The translations under genes were made by a program, and so were the position numbers. This document shows, in pieces, positions 33,153-43,110 of a stretch of DNA of 64,000 bases. How positions within the stretch are numbered: position 1 is the first letter of the stretch; each line of letters starts with the position of its first letter. The DNA comes from Palsa-147 sp049279675 (GTDB lineage Bacteria > Acidobacteriota > Terriglobia > Acidiferrales > UBA7541): NCBI GenBank assembly GCA_049279675.1, contig JBAPOP010000013.1:1-64000 (forward strand), read 5' to 3'. The notes under the pieces are model-generated. The model did no database searches. It was given only the letters and a program-made list of their open reading frames with translations, and was not told where the DNA came from.

Positions 33153-33181
33153 TTGAATTCGGCTGGCGGCTGGCCTAGAGT
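33153..33181 (+). promoter_or_regulatory. Candidate promoter of the TPR gene (leaderless start)
   Basis: TTGAAT (33153-33158), 17 bases, TAGAGT (33176-33181), then 8 bases to the GTG start at 33190. The transcript would begin at or within 1-2 bases of the start codon. Confidence 0.5.
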
Positions 33182-33189
33182 CCGATGAC

Positions 33190-34446
33190 GTGATTCGGCC
33201 GTTTCAATTTCGTTTGGCACTCGCAGCGTTCGCCTTTCTGTTCGCGTGCTGTTTTGCTTTCGCGTTCGATTCAGCCGAAGCTCTCGGGAAAAGCGATGCC
33301 GTTGTTCAATCAACCCAGGCGGCTGTGCCTACCGGATATGTGGAACAATTATTTAACGATGGCCAAGCCAGCTTGCAACGCGGCGATTTGGAGAAGGCGG
33401 AATCTGATTTTCGAAAAGTGCTCGCAGCAAATCCTGCTGTCGCCGGAGCCTGGGCGAATCTCGGCGTGATCGCGATGCGGCGAAAGGAATGGAGCAGCGC
33501 GCTCGAATTTCTTCGTAAAGCCGAAAAACTTGCGCCGAGCGTCGCGGGTGTCCGCCTCAACATAGGTCTCGTCTACTTTCGCCAGGAAGAATTTCGATCG
33601 GCGATACCCCCCCTTGAGTCTGTTATGCGCGATGCACCCGCCGCGACGCAGCCTCGCTATCTTCTGGGCCTGTGCTACTTTATCTCGGAGCGATACGCCG
33701 ACGCCGCGTCCACGCTCGAGCCTCTCTGGGATTCCGAGTCGAATAATCTCAGCTTCCTCTACGTAATTGGCATCGCGGCGGGCCGCGCCAAGCGCGCCGA
33801 TCTCGAATCGAAGGCGCTCAACCGGCTGGTTGAAGTTGGCGGCGGCACGCCTGAATTCCACCTTCTCATGGGCAAGGCGGATCTCAATCGCCACGAACCG
33901 GAGAAAGCTCTAGTTGAATTGCGGCAAGCGGAACAGACGGATTCAGCGCTTCCGTTCCTGCATTTCAATCTGGGTCTAGCCTATTTAGGAATGAGCAAAT
34001 ATGACGACGCTCGCGCTGAATTCCTGAAAGACGCGGCCATCGAGCCGGATCTCGCCTGGAACTACGACGAACTCGGCACTCTTTATTCTCGTCAGCATGA
34101 TGAAGCGAAAGCCGAGCAATATTTTCGCGAGGCGCTCAGGCACGATCCGCACATTGCCAGTTCGCAATTCGAGCTCGGTGAGATCTATCAGCGACAGGGG
34201 AAATTCTCGCAGGCGCTCGCCGCTCTCGACGCGGCGGAGAAGCTCGCGCCCGATAGCCAAAATGTTCACTACGTTCGCGGGCGTGTTCTGATGCACCTCG
34301 GCAAGACCGGGGAAGCGAAGAAAGAATTCGCCGAGTCGCAGCGCCTGCTAGACGCCGGAACGGCGCGCGACGATCAAATCCGCGGTGGAATGGAGTCCGG
34401 CATGGAACCGACACCGAATCCGGAGCTGATGAAAGAGCCGCAATAA
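33190..34446 (+). CDS. Exported tetratricopeptide-repeat protein
   Basis: 418 residues. Signal peptide about 1-25 (hydrophobic, FACCFAFAFDS). A series of about eight 34-residue TPR motifs follows from residue 50 to 395 (for example NDGQASLQRGDLEKAESDF, NLGVIAMRRKEWSSALEFL, ELGEIYQRQGKFSQALAAL), so it is a protein-binding scaffold in the periplasm. It diverges from the LacI-family gene. TPR proteins are commonly found near TonB receptors in acidobacteria. GTG start at 33190, with a -10-like box 8 bases upstream. Confidence 0.85.
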   Translation: MIRPFQFRLALAAFAFLFACCFAFAFDSAEALGKSDAVVQSTQAAVPTGYVEQLFNDGQASLQRGDLEKAESDFRKVLAANPAVAGAWANLGVIAMRRKEWSSALEFLRKAEKLAPSVAGVRLNIGLVYFRQEEFRSAIPPLESVMRDAPAATQPRYLLGLCYFISERYADAASTLEPLWDSESNNLSFLYVIGIAAGRAKRADLESKALNRLVEVGGGTPEFHLLMGKADLNRHEPEKALVELRQAEQTDSALPFLHFNLGLAYLGMSKYDDARAEFLKDAAIEPDLAWNYDELGTLYSRQHDEAKAEQYFREALRHDPHIASSQFELGEIYQRQGKFSQALAALDAAEKLAPDSQNVHYVRGRVLMHLGKTGEAKKEFAESQRLLDAGTARDDQIRGGMESGMEPTPNPELMKEPQ

Positions 34447-34451
34447 CCGCA

Positions 34452-34473
34452 GCGATTCGCGGAATGGAATCGC
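34452..34473. terminator. Possible bidirectional hairpin between convergent genes
   Basis: GCGATTC-GCGGAATG-GAATCGC: a 7-bp perfect stem with an 8-base loop, in the gap between the TPR gene and the kinase gene, which converge. No T-run follows on either strand, so termination is only suggested by position. Confidence 0.35.
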
Positions 34474-34476
34474 GCG

Positions 34477-37293
34477 CTAATTCTGATGAAAATGCGAGAT
34501 AAGGACAGCATCGGTCGACGAATGCCCGCGCGAGATCACGAGCTGCTTTCCATCCGCGGACCACGCGTATGACCAAATCATTTCTGAAGTGAAGTGAGTC
34601 ACCTGCCTCGGCGCAGCAGCGGCGTGCGCCTTCAAGTCGACGGGCTGTAACCAAATATTGTCCACGCCATTCTGCTTGACGAGATACGTGACGCCGCTTC
34701 CGTCCGGAGTCCACGCCAACCCTGAGACCTCTCTGATTGGACTCGCCTGAAATCCCGCCGGCAGATCGTAGCTCGCGCTAACCAATCCGCCTTCGATCGG
34801 TAGAATTCCCAGACGCGGCACGCCCGTTGCACCTGAGCAGCACGACGCCGCGATGAACCGTCCGTCAGGCGAAACGGCAGGCCACGCGAGTTGTTCATCG
34901 CTGAGTTGCGCCGGCGATCCGCCTTCGGTCGAAACCTTCCAGAGAGCTCCGTGTTGGGTGTGCGCGTCTTGGTACAGAACGGTCTTCCCATCGGGCGTGC
35001 AGGTGGACGCCTCGATCGCGTCGCCGTGAACAAGCTTCCGCGCGCTGCCGCCGATTTCTACATACGAAATTCCCATGCCGGATGCGTCAGCCGCGGTGAA
35101 GACGATCGATTTACCTTCGCCGCATGCGTGGACCGACGTGATGTAATTCCCCGATAGCGACGCGAAATCCTCATCCTTCTGATTTTCCGGGGAGAGAATC
35201 GCCAGCTTCTGCTCGCCGCCGGCGTAGAAACTGTGCAGGATTCGCCCATCCGCTAGCCACGCGACGCCGCCGGTGCCTTGTTCCTCGCCCTTGTGCGTGA
35301 CAATTTCCTTGGCTTCACCCGTCAGATTCGAATCCCTCGTCGGCGCGATCCACAAGCTCCCGAAGATTGACAACTGAACCGTCACAGCCATTGAGCCGTC
35401 AGCCGTGATGCTCGTGCCCTGATAAAAGTTCAAGTCGCGCGTGACGCGCTCGGCCTCTCCGTCAGGATAGGGCAGCAGCCAGATTTGCGAGTTGATGAAG
35501 CCTCCGGCACTCGCCGTCAGCGCGAGATGATCGCCATCTGGCAGCCACGCGAGCCCCGAGTAGCTACGCCATTTTCCCGATCCCAGTGGCGTTTCACGGC
35601 CCGATGTCGATTCAATTGTCTCGAGTTCCTCTTGCCGCGCATCCGCGTAAGAGTTGGTGATGGGAATGGCGATCACCTTTCCGTCAGGCGACCATGCTGG
35701 ACCCGCCATGTGGAAACGCGAATTCCCGCCGCGGCTCGCGAGAACATGTTCGCCGGAACCGTCGATGTTTGCGGTCACAAGTTGGCTCAATGTGGCTTCG
35801 CCCCCGGCCGCGCTTGGAAGGCGCACGAATGCGATTCGCTTTCCGTCGGGCGCAAATGTGACCGGCCCATCCACATCGTTGATCACTTGCTGAGGCGTTC
35901 CGCCGAGACTCGGGATTTGAAAAAGGGCGCGTCGGCCCACCTTCACGTCGCGGACGTAATAGATGTAGTTTCCATCGGGCGAAAACGTCATGCCCCACAA
36001 ATGCTTTGGATCCGGCGCGACGATTTGCACGCTGCTGCCCGTCGCCGTCTGCCGAACCCAAATCGTATATTGACCGCCATCATGGGTTTCGTACGCCACC
36101 CACTTGCCGTCGGGGGAAATCACAGCGGTGCCCACGTTGCCGAGGGTCGTGAACTGCGTGATTGTCATATTCGCAAGCGAGACTTCATGTTTGTGGCCGA
36201 AGAAGAGGTGATACGCGAGATACGCGGCGAGTGCGAGCGCGGTGACAGGCATAAGCAAACCGAAGATCTGCTTCAGCGACCAGCGCGAGGACGATACGCC
36301 TGCTAACTCCGAACGCGTGGACGGAGTCGGCGATGGCGCCGTTGCCGGTGGCGATGCTGCAGGAGTTGCAGTCTGCGATGACGGCGCGACGCGAGCAGAT
36401 TCAGTCTCGCGCTTCATGCGTTTCAGGTCGGCGCGAAGTTCCGCGGCCGACTGGCACCGCAAATCGCGATCTTTTTCGAGTGCCTTCGCGATAATTTCAT
36501 CGAGCTTCGGCGGAACTGCCGGATTGTGTGTCGACGGCGGCGCGGGGGTTTCATGGAAAATCGCATCAAAAATTATCGGAGGTGTCGCACCAACGAACGG
36601 CCGAGTTCCTGTTGCCATCTCGTAAAGCACGGCTCCGAAGCTGAAAAGATCTGTCCGCGCATCAAGCACTTCGCCGCGCGCCTGCTCCGGAGACATGTAG
36701 GCGACTGTGCCCAGTGCCGCGCCCGGACTTGTAATCACAGCTTCGGCGGCAGGGTCGGCGTCCACGCTTGCGGTCTCCATGCCGAAATCACCGGCCGGCC
36801 GCGCAGTGGTGGTTTTCGCTAGGCCGAAGTCGAGTATTTTCGCCTGGCCGCGCTGAGTGATGAAAATGTTCGCTGGCTTGATATCGCGATGAATGATGCC
36901 GCGCGCGTGGGCCGCGTCGAGCGCATCGGATATTTGAATGGCGTACTCGAGAAGGGCATCGACCGGAATTGGCCGCCCGCCGATTCTCTCGCGAAGCGTC
37001 TGGCCCTCCAACAATTCCATGACGAGGAACGGCCGGACGATGCCGCGTTCGTCCGCGTAATCGCCGATGTCGTGAACGGTGCAGATTCCCGGATGATTCA
37101 GAGACGAAGCCGCACGCGCTTCCCGCTGAAATCGTTCGAGAGCAGCCTTATCCGTCTCAAGATCGGCAGAAAGAAATTTAATCGCGACGAATCGGCCTAG
37201 CCGCGTGTCTTCGCCCTTGTAGACAAGGCCCATTCCACCGGAGCCAAGCGGTTCGAGAATTCGATAATGGGAGACAACTGTCCCGGGCTTCAT
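34477..37293 (-). CDS. Membrane Ser/Thr protein kinase with PD40 beta-propeller
   Basis: 938 residues. PknB-like kinase domain (about 10-295): glycine loop LGSGGMGLVYKG, K39 in VAIKFL, HRDIKPANI (D137), DFGLAK (D155), SPEQARGEV. A Pro/Ser/Ala/Thr-rich linker (302-330) precedes one transmembrane helix (about 343-365). The C-terminus (about 370-938) is a WD40-like/PD40 (TolB-type) propeller with repeated SPDG(K/N) motifs, on the outside. This architecture is common in acidobacteria and is thought to sense an extracytoplasmic ligand. All catalytic residues are present. ATG 37293 was chosen as it starts the kinase fold; a longer frame exists upstream. Converges on the TPR gene. Confidence 0.93.
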   Translation of the reverse strand: MKPGTVVSHYRILEPLGSGGMGLVYKGEDTRLGRFVAIKFLSADLETDKAALERFQREARAASSLNHPGICTVHDIGDYADERGIVRPFLVMELLEGQTLRERIGGRPIPVDALLEYAIQISDALDAAHARGIIHRDIKPANIFITQRGQAKILDFGLAKTTTARPAGDFGMETASVDADPAAEAVITSPGAALGTVAYMSPEQARGEVLDARTDLFSFGAVLYEMATGTRPFVGATPPIIFDAIFHETPAPPSTHNPAVPPKLDEIIAKALEKDRDLRCQSAAELRADLKRMKRETESARVAPSSQTATPAASPPATAPSPTPSTRSELAGVSSSRWSLKQIFGLLMPVTALALAAYLAYHLFFGHKHEVSLANMTITQFTTLGNVGTAVISPDGKWVAYETHDGGQYTIWVRQTATGSSVQIVAPDPKHLWGMTFSPDGNYIYYVRDVKVGRRALFQIPSLGGTPQQVINDVDGPVTFAPDGKRIAFVRLPSAAGGEATLSQLVTANIDGSGEHVLASRGGNSRFHMAGPAWSPDGKVIAIPITNSYADARQEELETIESTSGRETPLGSGKWRSYSGLAWLPDGDHLALTASAGGFINSQIWLLPYPDGEAERVTRDLNFYQGTSITADGSMAVTVQLSIFGSLWIAPTRDSNLTGEAKEIVTHKGEEQGTGGVAWLADGRILHSFYAGGEQKLAILSPENQKDEDFASLSGNYITSVHACGEGKSIVFTAADASGMGISYVEIGGSARKLVHGDAIEASTCTPDGKTVLYQDAHTQHGALWKVSTEGGSPAQLSDEQLAWPAVSPDGRFIAASCCSGATGVPRLGILPIEGGLVSASYDLPAGFQASPIREVSGLAWTPDGSGVTYLVKQNGVDNIWLQPVDLKAHAAAAPRQVTHFTSEMIWSYAWSADGKQLVISRGHSSTDAVLISHFHQN

Positions 37294-37443
37294 CGTGGAA
37301 CGCCATCGTATGTCACCCCTTCGGAGGGTGCAAGACTTCTGGACGACCTGCCGCCGCACGCTCACCCTGCCTCCGGAGACGCAACGCCGATGAAGCACTG
37401 TGGCTGACGCGTTCGATGACTTCTCGCGGACGAACTCGCCTCC

Positions 37444-38091
37444 CTAATCTCCCGATTGATTGGGAAACGGCAACTCCAGATCGGAGCTGGATGGATACGT
37501 AATCCGCAACCCGCGGACATGGGCGAATGGCGTCAGTTTGTGGGCGTCGCGCTTCGTGCGGCTCATGATGTGTTCGACTGCGATTTCGCGAACGGCCAGC
37601 GCGTCCGAAATCAGTGAGCGATGGCACCGCCACGGAACGGCTTCCGCGCACATAATGGCGCAACGCTTCGTGCGGGTGAACTCAATGAGCTCCGTTACGG
37701 CCGCAGCAAATTCCGGTGTCTGCATGTAATCCGCAAAGCCGCGGAAACTCGCGTTGCGCCAGCCCATGTTGATCGAATCTTTTGCCGCGTGACGCAAGCC
37801 GCCGAGCTGTTTTCGGTGCACGTATCCGATGCCTGCCTTGCGGAGCGAATCCTCAATCGCATCCGAATTGAATTGAGGGTTATGACGTGACCGCGGAATT
37901 GTTCTCACATCCACGACGCATTCAACGCCATGGGCGTCCAGCAATTCGAGGAATTCGTCGAGCGGATGATTCGAATGGCCAATCGTCAAAACGACATCAT
38001 TGGCCGATGCTGTCTCGGATTTATCCGAGGTTTCCGAAGTTACGCGTCGCTGTTTTGCCAAAGTGCGCGTCTTTTTCAATGCAGGCTTCAT
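37444..38091 (-). CDS. DUF488 domain protein
   Basis: 215 residues. After a charged, low-complexity N-terminus (about 30 residues) the DUF488 core is visible: TIGHSNHPLDEFLELL, VVDVRTIPRSRHNPQFN, GGLRH, and a late CAEAVPWRCHRSLISDAL containing cysteines typical of this family. Biochemical function is unknown; the family is often linked to stress or heavy-metal responses. It is a single gene, divergent from the pentose-phosphate operon. Confidence 0.85.
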   Translation of the reverse strand: MKPALKKTRTLAKQRRVTSETSDKSETASANDVVLTIGHSNHPLDEFLELLDAHGVECVVDVRTIPRSRHNPQFNSDAIEDSLRKAGIGYVHRKQLGGLRHAAKDSINMGWRNASFRGFADYMQTPEFAAAVTELIEFTRTKRCAIMCAEAVPWRCHRSLISDALAVREIAVEHIMSRTKRDAHKLTPFAHVRGLRITYPSSSDLELPFPNQSGD

Positions 38092-38230
38092 CTAACTATT
38101 TGCAGCCCGTCAAAACGTTCTGTAGAATTTTGCCGCGCGGATTTGCAGGCCGCGCCGGCGCTCGCGATTCGCTTTAACGCATGATGATACACTGTGGCGT
38201 GCCGAGCTCGGCTGAAGTCCCGGAGTAAGG

Positions 38231-38689
38231 ATGCGACTGGCGATTGGTGCAGATCACGCGGGCTTCCCGCTCAAGCAGGAACTCGCGCCGTTTCTCGAAG
38301 GCCTGGGCCACAGCGTTTTGGATCTCGGCACATACAGCACCGAACCCGTAGATTATCCCGATTATGCGGAAGCCGTGGGCCTGGCCGTACTCGATGGCCG
38401 CGCGGAACGCGCCGTGCTCATTTGCGGTAGCGGCGTCGGCGCATCGGTAGCTGCCAACAAGCTTCCCGGCATCCGCGCAGGCATCGCGCACGATTGCTAC
38501 TCTGCCCATCAGGGCGTGGAACACGACAACATGAACGTCCTCGTTCTGGGCTCGCGCGTGATTGGCGTCGAGCTTGCGAAAGTTCTCGCTGCTACGTTTG
38601 TGAAAGCTGTGTTTACGAATGAGCCGCGCCACCGCCGTCGGCTCGAAAAAGTGAAAGCGTTGGAGGTGAAGTATGGCCAGCACGGTTAG
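38231..38689 (+). CDS. rpiB: Ribose-5-phosphate isomerase B
   Basis: 152 residues; interconverts ribose-5-P and ribulose-5-P. The family motifs are visible: GADHAGFPLK (H9), DYPDYA, CGSGVGAS (catalytic Cys), and EHDNMNVLVLGSRVIG. A good Shine-Dalgarno (GGAGTAAGG) precedes the ATG. First gene of the pentose-phosphate operon. Its 3' end overlaps the next gene's start by 17 bases, implying tight translational coupling. Confidence 0.94.
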   Translation: MRLAIGADHAGFPLKQELAPFLEGLGHSVLDLGTYSTEPVDYPDYAEAVGLAVLDGRAERAVLICGSGVGASVAANKLPGIRAGIAHDCYSAHQGVEHDNMNVLVLGSRVIGVELAKVLAATFVKAVFTNEPRHRRRLEKVKALEVKYGQHG

Positions 38690-41522
38690 TTCAGATGCAG
38701 CGGCGGGTCCGCGGGGAACCGCCAATCCGCTGCGCCTCGCCGAAGCGCAGGGCCAGGCCGTTTGGCTCGATTACATTCGCCGCACACTTCTGACGAGCGG
38801 AGATTTGAAGCGCCTGGTTGACAACGACGGATTGAGCGGCATGACCAGCAATCCCACGATCTTCGAGAAGGCGATCGCAGGCAGCGCGGATTACGACGAA
38901 ACGCTTCGAAAACTCATCGATCGCAATCCCAACGCGGATGCTCCTTCGCTTTTCGACTCGCTCGCCATCGAAGATATACGCATGGCGACGGATATTTTGC
39001 GGCCTGTGTTCGACCGAACGAACGGAGCGGACGGTTTCGTGAGTCTCGAGGTGTCGCCAAAACTCGCCCGCGACACCGCCGGAACAATTCGCGAGGCGCG
39101 ACGCCTCTGGGGAGCGGTTCAGCGGCCGAATGTGATGATAAAAGTTCCAGCCACTCCCGAAGGAATTCCGGCGGTCGAGGAACTTCTCGCGTCGGGTATC
39201 AATGTCAACATCACGCTGATGTTTTCGATGGGGCATTACGAGGCCGTCGCGCGGGCGTACATCCGCGGCCTCACTCGCGCTGTCGATCCTGCGCGCATCG
39301 CTTCGGTCGCGTCGTTTTTTGTCAGCCGCGTGGATAATCTCATTGACCCGGCGCTCGACAAGATCGGAACGCCTGAAGCTCTCGCACTTCGCGGGAAAGC
39401 CGGCATCGCGAACTGCCGCCTGGTCTACAAGCGCTTTCAAGAAATTTTTGACGGTCCCGATTTCGCGGCGCTCCGAGCCAAAGGCGCGCGCGTCCAGCGC
39501 GTTCTTTGGGCCAGCACGAGCACGAAGAATCCTGCGTACCCCGATACACTTTACGTCGCGGAATTGATCGGACCTCACACGGTGAATACGCTGCCACCGG
39601 CAACGCTCGACGCGTTTCGCGATCACGGCGTGGTGCGCGGCTCGACGATTCTCGATTCTCCCGATGGAGCCGCGGCGGAAATAGCGGAACTCGCGAGGCT
39701 CGGCGTTAGTCTCGATGAAGTCACGCACAAATTGCAGGTTGACGGCGTGGCTTCCTTTGCAAAGTCGTTCGAAGATTTGATGGCTGCGTTGGATAAGAAG
39801 AAAGCGGCTCTTGTTACGGCGAACGCCGGCAAAGCGGCAACAGCCGGCGCCGGCGCGAATGTAGGCAAAGAAGAGCAATCACTCGGCCCCCTCGCTCCAG
39901 CCGTCGAGCAGCGCTTGGCTGCGTGGGCCGGCTCTCAGTTTTCAAAGCGATTGTGGGCCAAAGATCCGACGCTATGGGCACCTGCGGGAACTCCTGAAAT
40001 CACGGATCGCCTCGGCTGGTTGACTTTGCCGGACGTGCAGCGCGCGCAAGTGGCCGAACTCGTCAAATTCCGCGAGGACATCAAGGCGGAGGGTTTCACC
40101 CACGCCGTCGTCCTCGGGATGGGCGGCTCGAGCCTCGCGCCTGAAGTTTTCGAGAAGACATTCGGCAGCCGCGATGGCTATCCCGTCTTGCACGTGCTCG
40201 ACAGCACTCACCCTGCGGCCATCACCGCGCTCGAAGACAGCATTGACCTGCGCCACACGCTCTTCATCGTCTCGAGCAAATCAGGAACGACCACCGAGCC
40301 GAATTCATTCTTCTACTATTTCTGGCGTCGCGTGAGCGATCACGAACGGTCGGCTGGCCGCCATTTCATCGCGATTACCGATCCCGGCACGCCGTTGCAA
40401 ATACTCGCCGAGCAACGCGACTTCCGCCGCGTGTTTTTGGCAACGCCCGACGTCGGCGGCCGCTACTCGGCTTTAACGCACTTCGGCCTCGTGCCTGCCG
40501 CGATCATCGGCCTCGATTTGCAGCGCTTCCTCGATCGCGCGTTCGCGATGCAGCAAGCCAGCGCGGCGAATGTGGCGGAGCAGGCAAATCCGGGTCTCCA
40601 ACTCGGCGCGATAATCGGCGAAGCGGCGAAAGCGGGACGCGACAAAGTTACATTTTTCGCGTCGCCGTCGCTGCGCCATTTGCCCGTCTGGCTCGAGCAA
40701 TTGATCGCGGAGAGCACCGGCAAGGAAGGGAAGGGCATCATTCCCGTAGCGGACGAAGAGCCCGCCGGCGATCCTTCCCGTTACGGGTCCGACCGTCTGT
40801 TCGTACATCTGCGGCTCGCGTCGGAGAAGGACGACGTTCACACGGCGAAGCTGCGCGCTCTCGAAGTTGCAGGCCACCCCATCGTTCGGATCACGACGAA
40901 CGATCTCTTCGATCTCGGTGGCGAATTCTATCGTTGGGAGATAGCGATTGCCGCCGCTGGCGCCGTGATCGGCATTCAACCGTTCAATCAGCCGGACGTA
41001 CAACTTGCGAAAGATCTCGCGCGCCAGGCGATGAAGAAGACTCCGGGCGATGGCGCAGGCAAAGTGGCTGCTTCGGATGCAATTGACGCATCCGATTCCG
41101 CCGCATTGCGTGCCGCCGTTCAAACGCTGCTAGCGTCCGTGAAGCCGGGCGACTACATCGGCATCGACGCGTACATCGCGCCGTCGGATCGCACCACGGC
41201 TGCACTCGAGCGAATTCGCACGCTGCTATGGCACCGCTCCAAAGCGGCCACGATGCTTGGCTACGGTCCGCGATTCCTTCATTCGACGGGCCAACTGCAC
41301 AAGGGAGGGCCGAATACCGGTCTCTTTATTCAAATACTCGATACGCCGGTGGCCGATCTCAGCGTTCCCGAAACCGATTACACCTTCGGCACCCTGATTC
41401 GCGCGCAGGCACAGGGCGACTACACAGCTTTGCAGCAACGCGGCCGGCGTCTTCTGCAGGTTCAATTAGGCCGCGACGCGGCTGCCGGTCTCGCGCGCCT
41501 CGAAGAGGTGCTGCGTGTCTGA
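38673..41522 (+). CDS. tal-pgi: Bifunctional transaldolase / phosphoglucose isomerase
   Basis: 949 residues. The N-terminal part (about 20-375) is transaldolase: MTSNPTIFEKAI at 57, Schiff-base lysine K157 in MIKVPATPEG, VNITLMFS, and SVASFFVSRVD. A linker rich in Ala/Gly (about 376-415) leads to a PGI domain (about 420-949) with GMGGSSLAPEVF, SKSGTTTEPNSF, and a C-terminal AATMLGYGPRFLHSTGQLHKGG (shortened here). The fusion lets one protein carry a non-oxidative pentose-phosphate and a glycolytic step. Similar fusions are known in some actinobacteria and others. The start ATG overlaps rpiB and the stop overlaps the HAD gene by 8 bases. Confidence 0.95.
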   Translation: MASTVSSDAAAGPRGTANPLRLAEAQGQAVWLDYIRRTLLTSGDLKRLVDNDGLSGMTSNPTIFEKAIAGSADYDETLRKLIDRNPNADAPSLFDSLAIEDIRMATDILRPVFDRTNGADGFVSLEVSPKLARDTAGTIREARRLWGAVQRPNVMIKVPATPEGIPAVEELLASGINVNITLMFSMGHYEAVARAYIRGLTRAVDPARIASVASFFVSRVDNLIDPALDKIGTPEALALRGKAGIANCRLVYKRFQEIFDGPDFAALRAKGARVQRVLWASTSTKNPAYPDTLYVAELIGPHTVNTLPPATLDAFRDHGVVRGSTILDSPDGAAAEIAELARLGVSLDEVTHKLQVDGVASFAKSFEDLMAALDKKKAALVTANAGKAATAGAGANVGKEEQSLGPLAPAVEQRLAAWAGSQFSKRLWAKDPTLWAPAGTPEITDRLGWLTLPDVQRAQVAELVKFREDIKAEGFTHAVVLGMGGSSLAPEVFEKTFGSRDGYPVLHVLDSTHPAAITALEDSIDLRHTLFIVSSKSGTTTEPNSFFYYFWRRVSDHERSAGRHFIAITDPGTPLQILAEQRDFRRVFLATPDVGGRYSALTHFGLVPAAIIGLDLQRFLDRAFAMQQASAANVAEQANPGLQLGAIIGEAAKAGRDKVTFFASPSLRHLPVWLEQLIAESTGKEGKGIIPVADEEPAGDPSRYGSDRLFVHLRLASEKDDVHTAKLRALEVAGHPIVRITTNDLFDLGGEFYRWEIAIAAAGAVIGIQPFNQPDVQLAKDLARQAMKKTPGDGAGKVAASDAIDASDSAALRAAVQTLLASVKPGDYIGIDAYIAPSDRTTAALERIRTLLWHRSKAATMLGYGPRFLHSTGQLHKGGPNTGLFIQILDTPVADLSVPETDYTFGTLIRAQAQGDYTALQQRGRRLLQVQLGRDAAAGLARLEEVLRV

Positions 41523-42132
41523 TGTCACGACGCTCTTTTGGGACGTGGGCGGCGTGATTCTGACCAATGGCTGGGACCGGCCGAGCCGTCGTCTGGCCGT
41601 CGAAAAGTTTCAACTCGAGTGGGAAGAGTTTGAAGATCGCCACGAATTGCTTCTGAACGGATTCGAGACAGGCGAAATCCCGCTCTCCGAGTATCTTCAA
41701 CGCACGGTGTTCTATCGTGAGCGACCTTTCACGCGCGATGAATTCGAGAAATTTATCTTCGATCAATCGCGTCCTCTTCCCGATTCATTGAAGTTGCTTG
41801 GCAAGCTGGCCGCAAGAAAGCAATATTTCATCGCGGCGCTGAACAACGAGTCGCGCGAAATCAACGAATACCGGATTCATGCGTTTCATTTACGGACTTA
41901 CTTTGACGCGTTCTTCAGCTCGTGCTATCTCGGTGTGCGCAAACCGGACGACGGAATCTATCGGCGCGCGCTCAGCATTACGCAACGCGATCCGTCCGAA
42001 TGCGTGTTCATTGATGACCGCGGCCTGAATCTCGAGTGCGCGAAAGAGCTGGGCATGCGCGCCATTCAGTTTCGCGACGCGAATCAATTGCGCGAGAATC
42101 TCGCCAAGTACGGCATAGTGATCGACGGATAG
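41515..42132 (+). CDS. HAD-superfamily phosphatase (YihX-like)
   Basis: 205 residues. HAD motif I is FWDVGGVI (nucleophile Asp at 10; +2 is Gly rather than Asp, as in YihX-type enzymes with a DxG motif). Motif II is AALNNES; motif III Lys is in VRKPDDGIY, and the late acidic motif is CVFIDDRGLNLECA. YihX-like members dephosphorylate sugar phosphates such as glucose-1-P. Here it sits inside the pentose-phosphate operon, so a sugar-phosphate substrate or metabolite repair is a fair inference. GTG start overlapping the tal-pgi stop by 8 bases. Confidence 0.85.
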   Translation: MSDVTTLFWDVGGVILTNGWDRPSRRLAVEKFQLEWEEFEDRHELLLNGFETGEIPLSEYLQRTVFYRERPFTRDEFEKFIFDQSRPLPDSLKLLGKLAARKQYFIAALNNESREINEYRIHAFHLRTYFDAFFSSCYLGVRKPDDGIYRRALSITQRDPSECVFIDDRGLNLECAKELGMRAIQFRDANQLRENLAKYGIVIDG

Positions 42133-42149
42133 TAGCCAGGAGGCTTCGC

Positions 42150-43064
<915 letters not shown>

Positions 43065-43110
43065 AACGGGCCGCTGCTGCTTCAGGCGCCGTATGCGTTT
43101 TTGAAAGGCT

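Noticed and set aside
38691..39878. 395-residue minus-strand frame over tal-pgi
   Set aside because: Long only because of GC-rich codon use; the plus strand encodes an intact transaldolase.
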